DNA of 64,000 nucleotides from Anisodus tanguticus. Lineage: Eukaryota > Streptophyta > Magnoliopsida > Solanales > Solanaceae. Below the pieces are notes generated by a model. It saw nothing but the letters and a program-made list of their open reading frames with translations, was not told where the DNA came from and did no database searches. The stretch lies in contig CM067555.1 of the NCBI GenBank assembly GCA_034509755.1, forward strand, positions 6,890,142-6,954,141, in the 5' to 3' direction. Shown here piece after piece: positions 36,009 to 47,547 of the stretch; the stretch's first letter is position 1, and the number at the start of each line of letters is the position of its first letter. The position numbers were made by a program, and so were the translations under genes.

Positions 36009-36549
36009 ATGTCGAGTAGTAGAATTGTACATTTATCGGTATTCCTTCCAAATGATCCGAATAGCAGTGATGATGATAGCTCAAATCATAACAGTTATTT
36101 CGGAGATTTGAGTTATCTTGATAACAATGAATTCAAGATAAACGATTTGAAACCCCGCCTTCTTATAGAGCGTAATGATGATTTTTGCAATGTGAAATAT
36201 TCAGATCCACGAGAATATTATTGTGGGTTACGTCGAGAATGGGCATATCGGCATGCTGAATCAGAACGTCTTATTCGTGACTTGGAAAATCTCAATGTTC
36301 AAATTCCAACTAAGTTCTCAATGACTATGCCTCTAACTGATCAACATTCTTGCGAGGTTGTCGTACGGAGGATTAGAAAATAAAACAATAAAATGCTAAT
36401 AAGACGTAGATTTTACATGCTAAAGTTGGCCGAAGAACACGCATCATCAGTGGGTAGAGAACTAACATCTACAGAAAGAAGATGTCTTAAGAAACCCAAA
36501 ATATTATTCTGATGACGATGTTGAGGACTTCTATTCTGATGATGATTAG
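36009..36549 (+). pseudogene. Unrecognised ORF with acidic tail, one stop
   Basis: The ATG at 36009 opens 124 codons (MSSSRIVHLSVFLPNDPNSS..., then YYCGLRREWAYRHAESERL) to a TAA at 36381-36383. The same frame continues after the stop for about 45 more codons (MLIRRRFYMLKLAEEHASS...). A one-base shift near 36515 would then give the acidic end DDDVEDFYSDDD and a TAG at 36547-36549. It looks like a ~180-residue protein with two lesions. No domain recognised. The acidic C-terminus is shared in style with the ORF just upstream, so the two may be exons of one gene. Confidence 0.4.
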
Positions 36550-36584
36550 GGGTTATTTTGGTTCAATATATATATATATATACC

Positions 36585-38700
36585 GACAAGTAAAAAGAAG
36601 GCTGACAAGGCCGTACAAAACAACTACACAATGACCACTATCATGTAAGCCTCTAAGAGTGATGTAACATGTCATTAGGTCGGGACAGGGCCCTACCATA
36701 CCCAAAATAATAATATACATAAGTAGCATAGTCTACTACTATCTATTTAGAAACTCCGAAAGAAGAGTGCGATGACCAACTGCTGAGGTGAGCAGCCTAC
36801 TGTGGAGGAGCATCTATTTGTTTACCAATACCTGTGGGCATGAAACACAACGCTCCAGGAAGGGGACGTTAGTACGAAAGAATGTATTGAATACGTAAGG
36901 CATAAATAAACGTAAGTGAAGACAACAATAAGCAAGAGAAACCAAAGGATATAACCTGTACCCAGAAGTGTCACTATGGACCATACCGCATATAAATGTG
37001 ATGTAATCGCGTATATAATGTCGTAGGCATGTGTTGGCAATATCCTTTATATAGTATATTGCGTATATAACGATGTTGGCTCTGTGGGCAGTATTATCAA
37101 TAACATATCTGTATAAGCTGCGTATATAATGCCATAAGCCTCTGAGGGCAATATAAATAGATAGTACATACGTATGAAGATCAGTTGAAGAACACGGTAT
37201 ACTCACCAATACCGTTAAAGTGACGTAAGGTCGTTACACCTCCGACTATCCTTTATGTGGATTACGTATTACTTTCCTTTTCCATAAGAATCAGTAAGAA
37301 AGATAAAACTTACTATTCTTAGTTTTTTGGAAGAACATCAATGAACCTTGTTTCATCAATATAGAGGTGATACTATCGAGAGTGAAATGTACTCCAGACG
37401 AGGGACATATAAAGTGCAATAATCAATCGACAGAATAGAGCACAAGTATCATTTTTCATGACTAGGGATCGAGCCTTTATTAGGAAGCGTGTTATAGTTG
37501 TCATTATTAGGTTTATCATGTCAAAAGAGAGAAAAGTAAGTCCTACATACCTTGTCACGAGTCCTTGTACGCTTTACAAACGATTATCTACACTATACGA
37601 ATGATTTGTATCAATAACTGATTCATAACTTATAAGAAAGTTCATTTAGACATTTCGAATGCCTTGTGCGCATAACTTTTATAAGATCTTGTGTAGCTTA
37701 ACTTACACATACAACATTACCACAACCTCCTTTACTACTCTCTTCAATCTCCGTAACTCAATCAATAACCTAACAACTTCATAGCATCCTCTTAAATCAC
37801 ATAAAACGGGCCCAACAACAACATACATGGCCTTTACGGTTCAAGAGAACATGTTCTACAAGAATTCTTGAACAATCACTTTTCAACTATTTGAATGACT
37901 CTAAGAACAAGAAGAGGAGGACAAGAATTACCTTTAACACTATAATCTTCTCAATATAAGGTTACTTCACCTCCATTAATTCTCCAAAGATCAGCACCAC
38001 GAGGAGAAAGACGGTTCCACGATAGCCACGAGATTTCCTATGTCGAATTTATGTAGTTTGCTTCTTGATTTCACCTTAGATCATATAAGACCTTTTAGGG
38101 AGGGTTTAGGAGCTATTAGGGTAGAGAAATTAAAGTGAAATGAGCTTGGGTCGAACTTGGGTCTATTTATTGGGGGAAAGAAAAGTTGGCACCGACCTAA
38201 CTATAGCAAGGTTTGTAAACCGCAGGTTGGGTCGCAGACCTTGCCATCAATTTGGAAATTGTTGTATCACTCGGTTGCACCTTCTGCGTTTTGCAGACAT
38301 GGTCTGCGATTCGCACAGTGCTCCGGGAGGCGTCGTCTCGTCGAACTTTCATCGAAACTTATTAGTCATCTTGCTTCTTTTCTTTGGAACTGCTTATGTC
38401 TCTACTTCGTTTGATTCTCATGCTCGGTCCATTCCCCGATTGGATTAGGGCAACATCCGAGCGATTGCCTTCGCGGATCCAAACGCGTAGATTCACTAAG
38501 TCTTAAGCCTTCTCGAAACTTACTCGATACATCCGAAAACCTTTATAAACCTCTTGGAGTTGTCCTACCATCTCCTAGCCTATGTTTATTGACATTATGG
38601 TAATAACGACGCACAGAAATACAAGGGGTAACATAATACTTATTCCGATCATTTTAGTTACATTAACCCCTTCTGTGTTAACTTCAATCCGATGTTCTCA
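36585..38700 (-). mobile_element. Gypsy-type LTR, probably solo
   Basis: On the minus strand the region reads from about 38700 (TGTGAGAACATCGG) to about 36585. It has the layout of long solanaceous gypsy LTRs: a CG-rich block near 38140-38350 with TCGCAGACC, a long leader, then many TATATAA/CGTATATA repeats in the 3' half (36960-37150). No internal domain is adjacent on either side. The ends are approximate. Confidence 0.5.
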
Positions 38701-40340
38701 CATATAAGTTCTTAAAAAATAACAGAAGCACATAATCAAAGATTCGACAGGTCAAAATGGCATCCTTAATCAGCATAAATGTAAGGATTTTGACAAGACT
38801 TTATATTATAACCGGGGAAAATTAGGATATGTACTTCTGAGCTAAAGATATATGTATAAGATGAGAGAAATATCAAGAATTAATTAAGCACCAAAGCAAT
38901 CTATGTTCTTGTAAACTTTGATCTCGTAAATCTATAGAAATATCCAGACGCGTAAAACCACATTATTATGTGCAAAACGACTAATAAGCTTAGCCTTCAC
39001 GAGTCCGATGATTAAATGAGCAAGGACCATGTGAGAAATATATTCAATACTCAAAAGTATATCACAATCTTAATTGGACACCTCCTAACATTATCATTGT
39101 CATCATTACATTTCCTTTTGTATTATTGGCAAATGCTATTGCTACACGCACTAATGAAAGATTCGATATAATAATACAATGAGTATTTATTTACTTTCTT
39201 GTCTAATTTCCAAAGGACTTTGTCAAGATGGATAATCATAAGAACGCAGGCAATTATAATTCGGATTGGGTTATATCGCCATTATGATCATGTTTCGACT
39301 ATTTAGTAGCCATTAACCCTTTTTAGGACCACTAACCTTATCATGTTCAGTGTAATAGACGAGTCTTGAGCACGGGCCCAATAATTTCTGTAATATATTG
39401 TTCTATATGTTCAGTGCAAATACTCAATTTTACTTTTTCCATTATTCTAATGGAATATTCTTGAACCTAAACAATATAATAATGTAACAAATTTTGTTAT
39501 CATTTCATTATCTACGTACCAGTTCTGATTTTATTCCTGCTGATTTTTGTTAAAATTCTCAGTTTCTCTGTCTTTCTAATTCAAATTTATGGAATAACTA
39601 ATAAAAAATAATTTGAAAATATCTAAAAGGAGTGGAGGTTTGGCGCACCATAACAACCACTACCACTCACTAATTAAGGAAAATACTTAATGGACATAAA
39701 CAGAAGTGATCTAATTCACAAGAAGTCCCTCAACACTTGTTTTTTTTTAAAAAAAAAAAGATAGGAGAAATGAGCCTCGACTTTATCTATCCGGCATCGA
39801 GATTCCAGCTGTAATGGCGAGCCTCGACTTTTCCTCCGTGGTGGCCAGATGTGTCTTTTCGCTCTTTTGGATGTAGTTGGGATGCGTCCAACATATTGGT
39901 GTACTTTAAAAAGTCTCATATTGTTTTTTTTTATATCTAACTTCACGACTTACGTCATACTATTTTTAGAGATAGTAGTCTCGATTCCTCAGCATTGTTA
40001 TCAGTAAATTACGGGATGTGCCTAAATGACTAGGGTTTGAGAACAGAGCAACTGATATCACCTACAAGGTCCTATCCCAGGAGAGAGCAAATTGCTCTCA
40101 CCAGGGTTCAAACCCACTGCGCAGCCTTCTTTTGATTTTAAATTCCCTCCTTTGTCATCAAATTTATGCCGGGGGACCGTCTCGATTGTTGTTTAGTTGT
40201 AGGGTAAGTGATTATTGTCATTGGATAATTATGAGATTATTTTAGTTTAAATTTGACAAGAAAATTATTACCATGACATTAGTTTATTTAAAATTATTTA
40301 TATTATAATTATGTTATTATTTTTATATCATACTTTATAT
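38700..40340. other. Intergenic, possible repeat debris
   Basis: No gene recognised. The direct repeat GAGCCTCGACTTT near 39771 and 39820 is the only structure seen. Confidence 0.4.
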
Positions 40341-40344
40341 GGGA

Positions 40345-41990
40345 TTTCAACAACAACATATTTAGTGTAATCTCATAAGTGAGATCTGAAGAAGGTAGAG
40401 TGTACACATACTTTATCCCTACCTCGCGGAGGAAGAGATTGTTTCCGAAAAACCCTCGGCTCAAGTGCATCAAATCAAGTAGTTATGAAAAAGAAAATAC
40501 AATGAAGAAACGTGACAACTAATAAGGAAAGCAACACAAAACATTCATAAAAAGAATAGTAACAATAATGAAATAGTGCGATAACATAAACACAATAAAC
40601 AACAGATATAACAAATATCAAAAGCAAGAAACTACATGAATAAGCCTAATACTACGACAAACACGGTACTCCACACTACCCAAGCCTAATCCCACCGAAA
40701 AGTGAGACAACGCTCAACTACCTACTAACCTTCTACCATGATCCACGAGCTTCATGTCCTCCTATCTAAGGTCATGTCCTAGGTGAGCTGAAGCTGCAGC
40801 ATGTCATGCCTAATCACCTCTCCCCAATTTTTCATTGACCTACCTTTACCTCTCCTCATATACTACTAAAAATTGCCCAAAACTAATGAACTGCGTCAAT
40901 TTTTCAATGAAAATCGACCAAAAATCGATGGACTATGGGTCGTCGGTTTAGGTCGCGTTGGTTTTTCAAAACCAACGGAAACCGATGGACTCCGTCGATT
41001 ATGTAAAAATTTTTTAAAAAAGAACCAACGGAGGTATGTACCCTGACATTGGACAAATCTACCACTAGACCATACATGTTCTTTGAACAAATACTTCCAT
41101 TATTTTTTATCAATACTCTTAAACTGTAATTTTTCGGTCTAAACCGGACTCGTTGGTTTTTGTATAAGAAAATAAAAAAAATCAGCAGAGTCCGTCGGTT
41201 TATTTTAGAAAAAATAATAGAAAATAATTATAATCTTCCGCGCATTTTTGTGCAAAAAATAACCGACGAAAATCCGTCGATTTTCTTTAAAAAAGATTTT
41301 AAAAAATTATGAAAAAATCGACGGAATCCATCGGTTTTTCCATCGATTTTTTTCATTTTTTTTTGTAGTGATACCACTATATCCAACCTCTCACACTTTC
41401 TCAGTGGGACATCTAGACACAACCTCTTTAAATGCCCAAAAACATCTCAGTGCTTTCCTTATCTTGTCCACCACGAAGGTCTCTCTCACCTTGTCTCGAA
41501 TATTCTCATTCCTAATCTTATCTCTCCTAGTATGTTGACAAATTCATCTCAGCATCATCATTTCAATAACTTGCATCTTCTGACCATGAGAGTTCTTGAT
41601 TAGCCAGCACTCCACCTCATATAATAAAGTTGGTTTAACCACCACTTTGTAAAACTTACCTTTAAGTTTTGGTGGTAACTTTTTATCACTCAAGACTACG
41701 GAGGCGAGCTTCCATTTCATCCACCACGCACCAATACGATATTGCATCATCGTCGATCTCTCCATTTTCTTGGATTAAAAATTCAATATACTTGTAACTT
41801 TTTCTCTTGGGGTTGACCTATGTTCAAGCCTCACTACGATGCATGCCTCATCATTGCATCACACTCCAAATATTCTGTTTTGATTCTACTCAACTTAAAC
41901 TCTTTAGCCTCGAGGATTTATCTCCAAAACTCCAACCTAGTGTTAACTCCGCCACAAGTTTCATCAATCAGTACTATATTATCTACAAAT
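40345..41990 (-). mobile_element. RTE-like LINE fragment, interrupted by CACTA
   Basis: On the minus strand, from about 41990 leftwards, text of a non-LTR reverse transcriptase C-terminal region can be read: IDETCGGVNTRLEFW, then LPPKLKGKFYKVVVKPTLLY, then ECWLIKNSHGQKMQVIEM. It ends at 40345 in an ACAACAAC (TTG-type) tail with the AGTGAGATCTGAAGAAGG version of the common 3' module. The part at 40640-40860 continues the part at 41374-41540 once the inserted element at 40861-41370 is removed. Stops and frame changes make it inactive. Confidence 0.75.
40861..41370. mobile_element. Non-autonomous CACTA (En/Spm) element, 510 bp
   Basis: The left end TACTACTAAAAATTGCC corresponds to CACTACAAAAAA with its first C changed; the right end is TTTTTTTGTAGTG. 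ATA lies on both sides (40858-40860 and 41371-41373), a 3-bp duplication as made by CACTA transposases. The interior is filled with inverted sub-terminal motifs of the type CGACGGA...CCGTCGG and CCATCGGTTTTT. It encodes no transposase. Confidence 0.88.
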
Positions 41991-42218
41991 AACATACATG
42001 GGATAACCAATCTGAAATTATTAATTCGAGATTATATAATAAAATTATATATTTATCCCTTTTCAAAGCTTTTCTTCCAAAGTTTCTTTAATAATATAAG
42101 GTTAATATTGTAAATAAAAGTTTATCCCAATTTGTTCAGTTTAACCGAACACCTGTTTTATATCATACTCCGTATATTTTAAGTTTAGTCCAATGATCCA
42201 AACATTTATAAAAAAAGA

Positions 42219-42668
42219 TGAGAATGATATCTTAAAAGGAAAGAGTTCTCATTAATTAAGAAAATATTTTGATTCATTCTCTGAATATTAGTGTGAAAGA
42301 AATGTCCAAATTCATCCTCTAAAAAGTTAATGTGTCATAATATCATATAATGAGTCTTTATTTTTCGTCGTTACTAGCCGTTATTAGAGTTATGATATTC
42401 ACACATATAATATACGAATTTTTATTACCTATATAAACACATATATTCCTTTTAGATGGTGACAATGAATAGAAAATCTATCCTACATTTCTTTCTAATC
42501 TCTGTTGGATTTTTTCTTGATTATTCTGTCTTTTTTTCTTCTAACGAGCTTTTTAAATTTTGAGCGATACAAACGAAAATATCCTTAAGGATGTTCTTGA
42601 CACGCCTTAAACTATGAGAATTTTCAAGTAATTTTCATAATTTTTCCACAATCTTAAGAATATTTTAC
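42219..42668 (+). mobile_element. Solo LTR, family with copies at 61.5 and 63.2 kb
   Basis: It starts TGAGAATGATATCTTAAAAG, contains GTTAATGTGTCATAATA and a TATA box in CCTATATAAACACAT near 42430, and ends about TTTTACA at 42668. The same sequence recurs at 63243-63660 and, inverted, at 61485-61830. No coding part is near. Confidence 0.75.
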
Positions 42669-42842
42669 ATTGTATTCTTATGAAAAAAATACCAATTACA
42701 ACATTTGACTTTATATTTTTACGCTGCGTAAATTATTTCAATTACTATTCTATTCAATCATGTGCATAATAGCTCGTAGAAATCATGGACAGAGACTGAA
42801 CTAAAAACTACAGTAAAAACACCTATGGAAGAAAGAGAGTAA

Positions 42843-43205
42843 TGTTATGAAATATTAACATATTATGGTGGATGTCCACTTCCTAAAAGAGTAACTCCCA
42901 CTATTTTTCTTCACAGAGTAGATAATCCGACACTCTTCATCACTATGATTGTAACTCTCATACCTCCATAACCTTCTTCATGATTTTCTCCTGTTGTCAA
43001 TGGTTAATGTCATGTTTAAGATAACCATTTTGTAACTCTCTATTAGTATAAATAGAGGTATAAAATATGATATGGTACACACTTGATAGAAATTAGAAAG
43101 CTCTCTTATCTTGTCTCTCTTGTGTTCATCTTTAATATTATTACTTTGAGCTTTGATTAAACTTAATATCTTACCAACACGAGTTCATCTCTTTAATTAA
43201 TTTTT
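42843..43205 (+). mobile_element. Second solo LTR-like sequence
   Basis: TGTTATGAAATATTAACATA opens a block with TATGGTGGATGTCCAC and a promoter-like TATAAATAGAGG at 43051, followed by a T/C-rich leader. This resembles a short copia or mini-element LTR. The ends are approximate. Confidence 0.4.
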
Positions 43206-43510
43206 ATCAAAAGGATCGGTTCATGTCTACTGCCACAAGGTGATTATTCATGTAAAATTGTATAATTATGTGAAAGAAATTGAACCAAGCCATATGACAT
43301 ATATATCATAAGTTAAGGAAAGTAGCAAATCACTAATGAAAAGGATAAGAGCACCATCTTCACTGAAGAAGAGAAACACCAGATATTATTATACTAATCA
43401 GAAATACATGGCATCTGATTATACCACATTAACTGAAGCTAATAGTAGTGCCACTAAACACATAAGTAAATAACATCGATCCAAGTAACACATCGAGTAG
43501 TCTTCAGTCT

Positions 43511-44216
43511 TCAAGGCATTGTGTAAGCTGCAAAACAGGACAACATCAGGTTTTAGTATTGAGAAATTACATATCAGAGATATACAGCAATTTTATGAGA
43601 ATTAAGAACATATATAGTACCTTCTCTGTTTTAATTTGTTTGTCTTAGTTTGACTCGGTACGGAGTTTAAGAAAACAAAGAAGACTTTTAAATCTTGTGG
43701 TCTTAAATTAAAGATGAGTATAATGTACCATAATATCTTTCAAATCTTGTTGTCTTAAATATGTCACGTAGGATGCCAAGTATGAAGAGTTACTACTAAA
43801 TGTACAAAGTGACATTTTTTTTTAAACGTACTAAAAACGAAAGTAAAACAAACAAATTGAGACAAAGGGAAGTATAAAAATAACATACGTCCACACTTGT
43901 AGCCGACGGGACGATTGACGAGGTTGCACCGCTTAGGGATGGTTATAGCAACTTCAGGATTGGCTCCAGAGCTCTTAGCAGTATTTGAGAGCATAACAGC
44001 ACAGAGGCATTTCGGGTTCTGTCCTATTTTCTGTATCTGTGAACAACAGCTCCTGGAAACGGATGCACTCTCATCCGATGCTGCTTCCGCGCAAGGAATC
44101 AGCTTCATGGCTTCCATATCCGGAGAATTTCTCCCACATTCACCGGCTCCATCAGCTGAATTGAATCTGGCAATTCCCAATAGCACAAAAAATGTGACAA
44201 CACACAAGTACTTCAT
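43511..44216 (-). CDS. DIR1-like non-specific lipid-transfer protein
   Basis: Two exons on the minus strand, 44216-43889 and 43527-43511, join to 114 residues. Such small secreted proteins bind lipids in a hydrophobic tunnel in the apoplast; DIR1 relatives act in systemic defence signalling. Residues 1-23 form a signal peptide. The eight-cysteine motif is complete: C27, C42, C57-C58, C70-x-C72, C97 and C108. The last exon supplies only the end of the C-terminal CGPYTMP, matching the CG-x-YTLP ending usual in this family. The intron has GTATGT donor and TTTTGCAG acceptor and holds a 253-bp MITE. A TATA-like TATAAATT lies at 44271-44278, 55 nt before the ATG. Which nsLTP subtype it is remains uncertain. 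Confidence 0.9.
43620..43872. mobile_element. Stowaway-like MITE inside the LTP intron
   Basis: The ends CTTCTCTGTTTTAATTTGT and, on the complement, CTTCCCTTTGTCTCAATTTG are inverted repeats. TA flanks both sides (43618-43619 and 43873-43874). It fills 253 of the 361 intron bases and begins about 14 bp from the donor splice site. Confidence 0.85.
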
Positions 44217-44268
44217 CTTTTCAGTATTTTTTGTTCCTACAAGTTGTTATTGTTTCCCTTCCATGGTC

Positions 44269-44280
44269 TTAATTTATATT
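44269..44280 (-). promoter_or_regulatory. TATA box of the lipid-transfer protein gene
   Basis: The minus strand reads AATATAAATT, 55 nt upstream of the start codon at 44216. Confidence 0.6.
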
Positions 44281-44485
44281 GAAAATGCAGTCTAGCTAGT
44301 GCTTACACGTGAACTCCACAAAATACCATAGTGGGAGAGACACTAATTAAGCATACTTTATTAATTAATAGTGCAGCTGCTTCATCAAAAGCAAATTAAT
44401 TATTAACATTTCCACCATTTGAGATGCAGTAAGGGAAAATCATGACACTTCAAAAACAATTCAAATTATAATACAACAAACTCCA

Positions 44486-44661
44486 TGATAGAGAATACAT
44501 ATATATTCTCCATATATTATGTAATTATTAATTTCATGTAATTATGTAAAGTAGATATTCTTATACAGTTAGGTTTGTAATTGTAAACACACACACACAT
44601 ATATATATATATATTGCATTAATGAAAAGTCTCCAACCAAAGACAATTTCATAATTCTACA
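44486..44661 (+). mobile_element. 5' LTR of small copia element
   Basis: TGATAGAGAATACATATATA to CATAATTCTACA, 176 bp, direct repeat of 47403-47547. CTCCA precedes it and CTCCC follows the 3' LTR, a 5-bp duplication with one change. Confidence 0.9.
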
Positions 44662-44671
44662 TGGTATCAGA
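44662..44671 (+). promoter_or_regulatory. Primer-binding site, tRNA-iMet type
   Basis: TGGTATCAGA immediately follows the 5' LTR. Confidence 0.9.
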
Positions 44672-44711
44672 AGTCAAACCCTAACACCCTCCCTACCCTA
44701 AATCAAATTCG

Positions 44712-44991
44712 CCCCCCCCCCCCCCCCCCCCTCCCTCTCTCCTTGCTTCCAGCGGCACTCCCTAACCCTAAAGCAATTCCGCCCCCTCCCTTTCCTTGCT
44801 TCCGGCGGCCACATTGTTTCTCCTAATTCCTCCTCGTCCACACAAGACGTCACACATCCTCTTCCTCCCTTATCCTCTCCCAACACCTTTCATCCGGCGT
44901 TTGCCGTGACGAACATCAAAAACTTTATCCCTTTAGTTCTTGATCACATCGATACCACCACACCTCGTCCGCCCAACGTTGACAACACAAT
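44712..44991 (+). pseudogene. Copia gag 5' fragment
   Basis: After a poly-C run (about 44712-44731), the + strand reads the copia gag start pattern (TFHPAFAVTNIKNFIPL, then LDHIDTTTPRPPN). At 44992 this is cut by a gypsy-type LTR. The frame is lost thereafter. Confidence 0.75.
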
Positions 44992-46752
44992 TGTAACACC
45001 CCGTACTTTCGGATCATGATTTGAGTCGCTAGACATATGCAAGTAGACCCGAGTCTTGGAGGATTTATGTCATATTCACGTACGCAAATAAAGAGCTTAG
45101 TACAAAAAAGGATGAAGTCCCGAAATAATTTAGGACTTAATAAGTGTGACGATGGGGATTAATAATAATAGTTGCATGTCCCAAAAGAGGTTATGGACTA
45201 GTGCTATATCGCACGATTATGACATTGAGTATATGAAGGTTTTATAAGTCATTAAGATTTAAGTGAAGTGTGATCAAAAATTTAATTATGTGTGTAATTA
45301 GATAAATGTTTGAATTTAGCGGGAGACTAGAAGGTTGATTAGTCAATTATAGATATACATGGAGTAATGGCACGTGTTGGGGCATCAAGAATTACTAAGC
45401 TCATGTTCCTAGTAGGTGGCATTTTGTGGTGAAATGTAATATCATTATCAGTACACATATATGCATATGGGTGACACATGCAAAGGAAAAACACATGTCA
45501 AGATTGGGACTTCTCCATTTTCCTTACTAAACTACTTATTAAGGGTCCAAAAATGTATTATGACAAGATCTTAATTCATTCTATTACATTCTCTTCCTTC
45601 AACGTGAACTTCTAGCAAAACTTTCTCTCAAGGTATGTAGCTTATTTCTAGAGATTTTAAGGTCTGTTGTTGGTGGTAATTTTGGGCAGGGGATGTGTTC
45701 TTTCATCGATCAAGAATAACTTATAAGGGGTCGGCTGGTTCGTTATATTTTTTTTGGAGATCGACAATCGAGGTATGTTAAGGCAAATCCTTCCTTCTTT
45801 TGGCATGTTCTGAGTACGAAACGTAAACGTAATAATGTCCCATAAATGATTCTACTCTTAGTAGTTAAGAATGTTCTTGTTATTCATTCCTATGTTCAAA
45901 GCATGTCTAAATATGTTCCTAAATCCTTATTAAGGTATATAGAAAAGATGTTAATGTTCATAATGTTAATCGGAGGAGCAACGACATTACATCACTCCGA
46001 TAAACTCAGAATGTCTTATTATCATTCATCCATTATATTCATGTATTACCCTTGACCCACATGTGTTATATACAATACTATATGGTATGCATTATATATA
46101 TGTAGGGGATGGGAAAAGGGATACTGCGATATATACGCACACCACCTGATCAACTGGTATATGATGATGATTATGCCCACAGAGGCCGAAATGATATGAT
46201 GGAGATGGCGTTATTTACGTATATATATATATATGTAAGACCGCATTGTGCATGACACGTAGGCATATTATGACCCTCAGAGGCATTCTGCACAGACATG
46301 ATACTTATGCATATTATGGCCCTAGAGACATTTTTTACTGGTTGGTTGTTTCTTGTCTCAAGTTACTTTAAGGTCTTTATTATGCTATTTTTCATGCCTG
46401 ACATACTCGGTACATTATTCGTGCTGACGTCCCTTTTGTCGGGGAATGCTGCGTTTCATGGTCCAGGTAGATAAGGCGATGGTCTGCACCAGTTGTGATG
46501 TCACGTACTCTTTAGAGGCTTGCAGACAGTTGTCCTGTGTATAGTAGTCGTGTATGGCTTTGTCGGCCTTGGTATGTATATGTATATAGGTTGGGTCCTT
46601 CTGGTTGTAGGATTTTGCATAGCTCATTTCCAGTTTACTATTTTCATATGTCAGCAGGGTATCTCGTGGCGCCTCGTAGGCTATTCCAAATTACAGATAT
46701 ATGCTAAATATATGATTAGTGGTACTCGGTAAGTAAGGTTTGGGCGCTCATG
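44992..46752 (+). mobile_element. Gypsy-type LTR inside the copia element
   Basis: It starts TGTAACACCCCGTACTTTCG, a typical solanaceous gypsy LTR start. Its 3' half has the TATATATATGTAAGACCGC and CCTCAGAGGCATT-type repeats near 46200-46330, and it ends about GGTAAGTAAGGTTTGGGCGC. No gypsy coding sequence is present. The copia sequence before it is gag and after it is RNase H, so the intervening copia pol is missing. Confidence 0.65.
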
Positions 46753-47402
46753 ACCCTTCAGTATCTTACCTTCACTAGGCCCGACATTGCCTATGCCGTT
46801 TAACATGTGTGCTTATTCATGCATGCTCCCAGGGAGCCTCACTTTACCGCTCTTAAATGTATCATTCGATACGTTAAGGGTACTCTTGACTATGGATTAC
46901 ATGTTTATCTATCTGCACCTACTAGACTGATATCCTACATAGATGCCGATTGGGGTGGCTGTCCTGATAAACATCGATCTACTTCCGGCTATTGTGTATT
47001 CTTGGGTGATAATCTCATCTCGTGGTCTGCAAAACGGCAAGCCACGCTTTCCCGTTCGAGTGCAGAAGCAGAATATAGAGGCATTGCGAACGTTGTTGTC
47101 GAAACTTGTTGGCTCAGAAACCTACTTCTAGAGCTTCATTGTCCCTTACGTAAGGCATCTATGGTATACTATCTGCTGTCTACTTGTCTCATAACCCGGT
47201 TCAACATCAGCGAACGAAATATATTGAGATGGATATTCATTTTGTTTGTGAGAAGGTTTCCATGGGTCATGTTCGGGTGTTACATGTTCCTTCTTCCTAT
47301 CAGTACGCAAATATATTTACAAACGGACTTCCTAAGCAACTGTTCATTGACTTCATATCCAGTCTGAGCGTCCGGCCTCCTCCCGCTCCGAGTGAGGGGG
47401 TG
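46753..47402 (+). pseudogene. Copia RNase H fragment
   Basis: The frame from 46807 gives YVKGTLDYGLHVYLSAPTRL, DADWGGCPDKHRSTSGYCVF and SRSSAEAEYRGIANVVVETC, a standard copia RNase H. A frame change occurs near 47170, and the end (FTNGLPKQLFIDF) lies in another frame. GAGTGAGGGGGTG at 47389-47401 is the polypurine tract. Confidence 0.88.
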
Positions 47403-47547
47403 TGATAGAGAATACATATATATTCTGTAATTATTAATTTGATGTAATTATGTAAAGTAAATATTCTTATACAATTAGGTTTGTAATTGTAAATACATAT
47501 ATATATTGCATTAATGAGAAGGATTGAAAAATTTCATAATTCATACA
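47403..47547 (+). mobile_element. 3' LTR of small copia element
   Basis: TGATAGAG...TTCATACA, 145 bp. It matches 44486-44661 with about 30 bp fewer, mainly lost TA/CA repeat units. Confidence 0.9.

Noticed and set aside
36814..37209. 131-codon ORF on the minus strand
   Set aside because: It lies in the TATA/CGTATATA-rich part of the gypsy-type LTR and lacks a domain.
43915..44295. 126-codon ORF on the + strand
   Set aside because: It is the antisense shadow of the lipid-transfer protein exon.
44712..44731. Poly-C run as a functional tract
   Set aside because: About 20 C in a row in an old retroelement leader is as likely to be a sequencing or slippage product. No function inferred.
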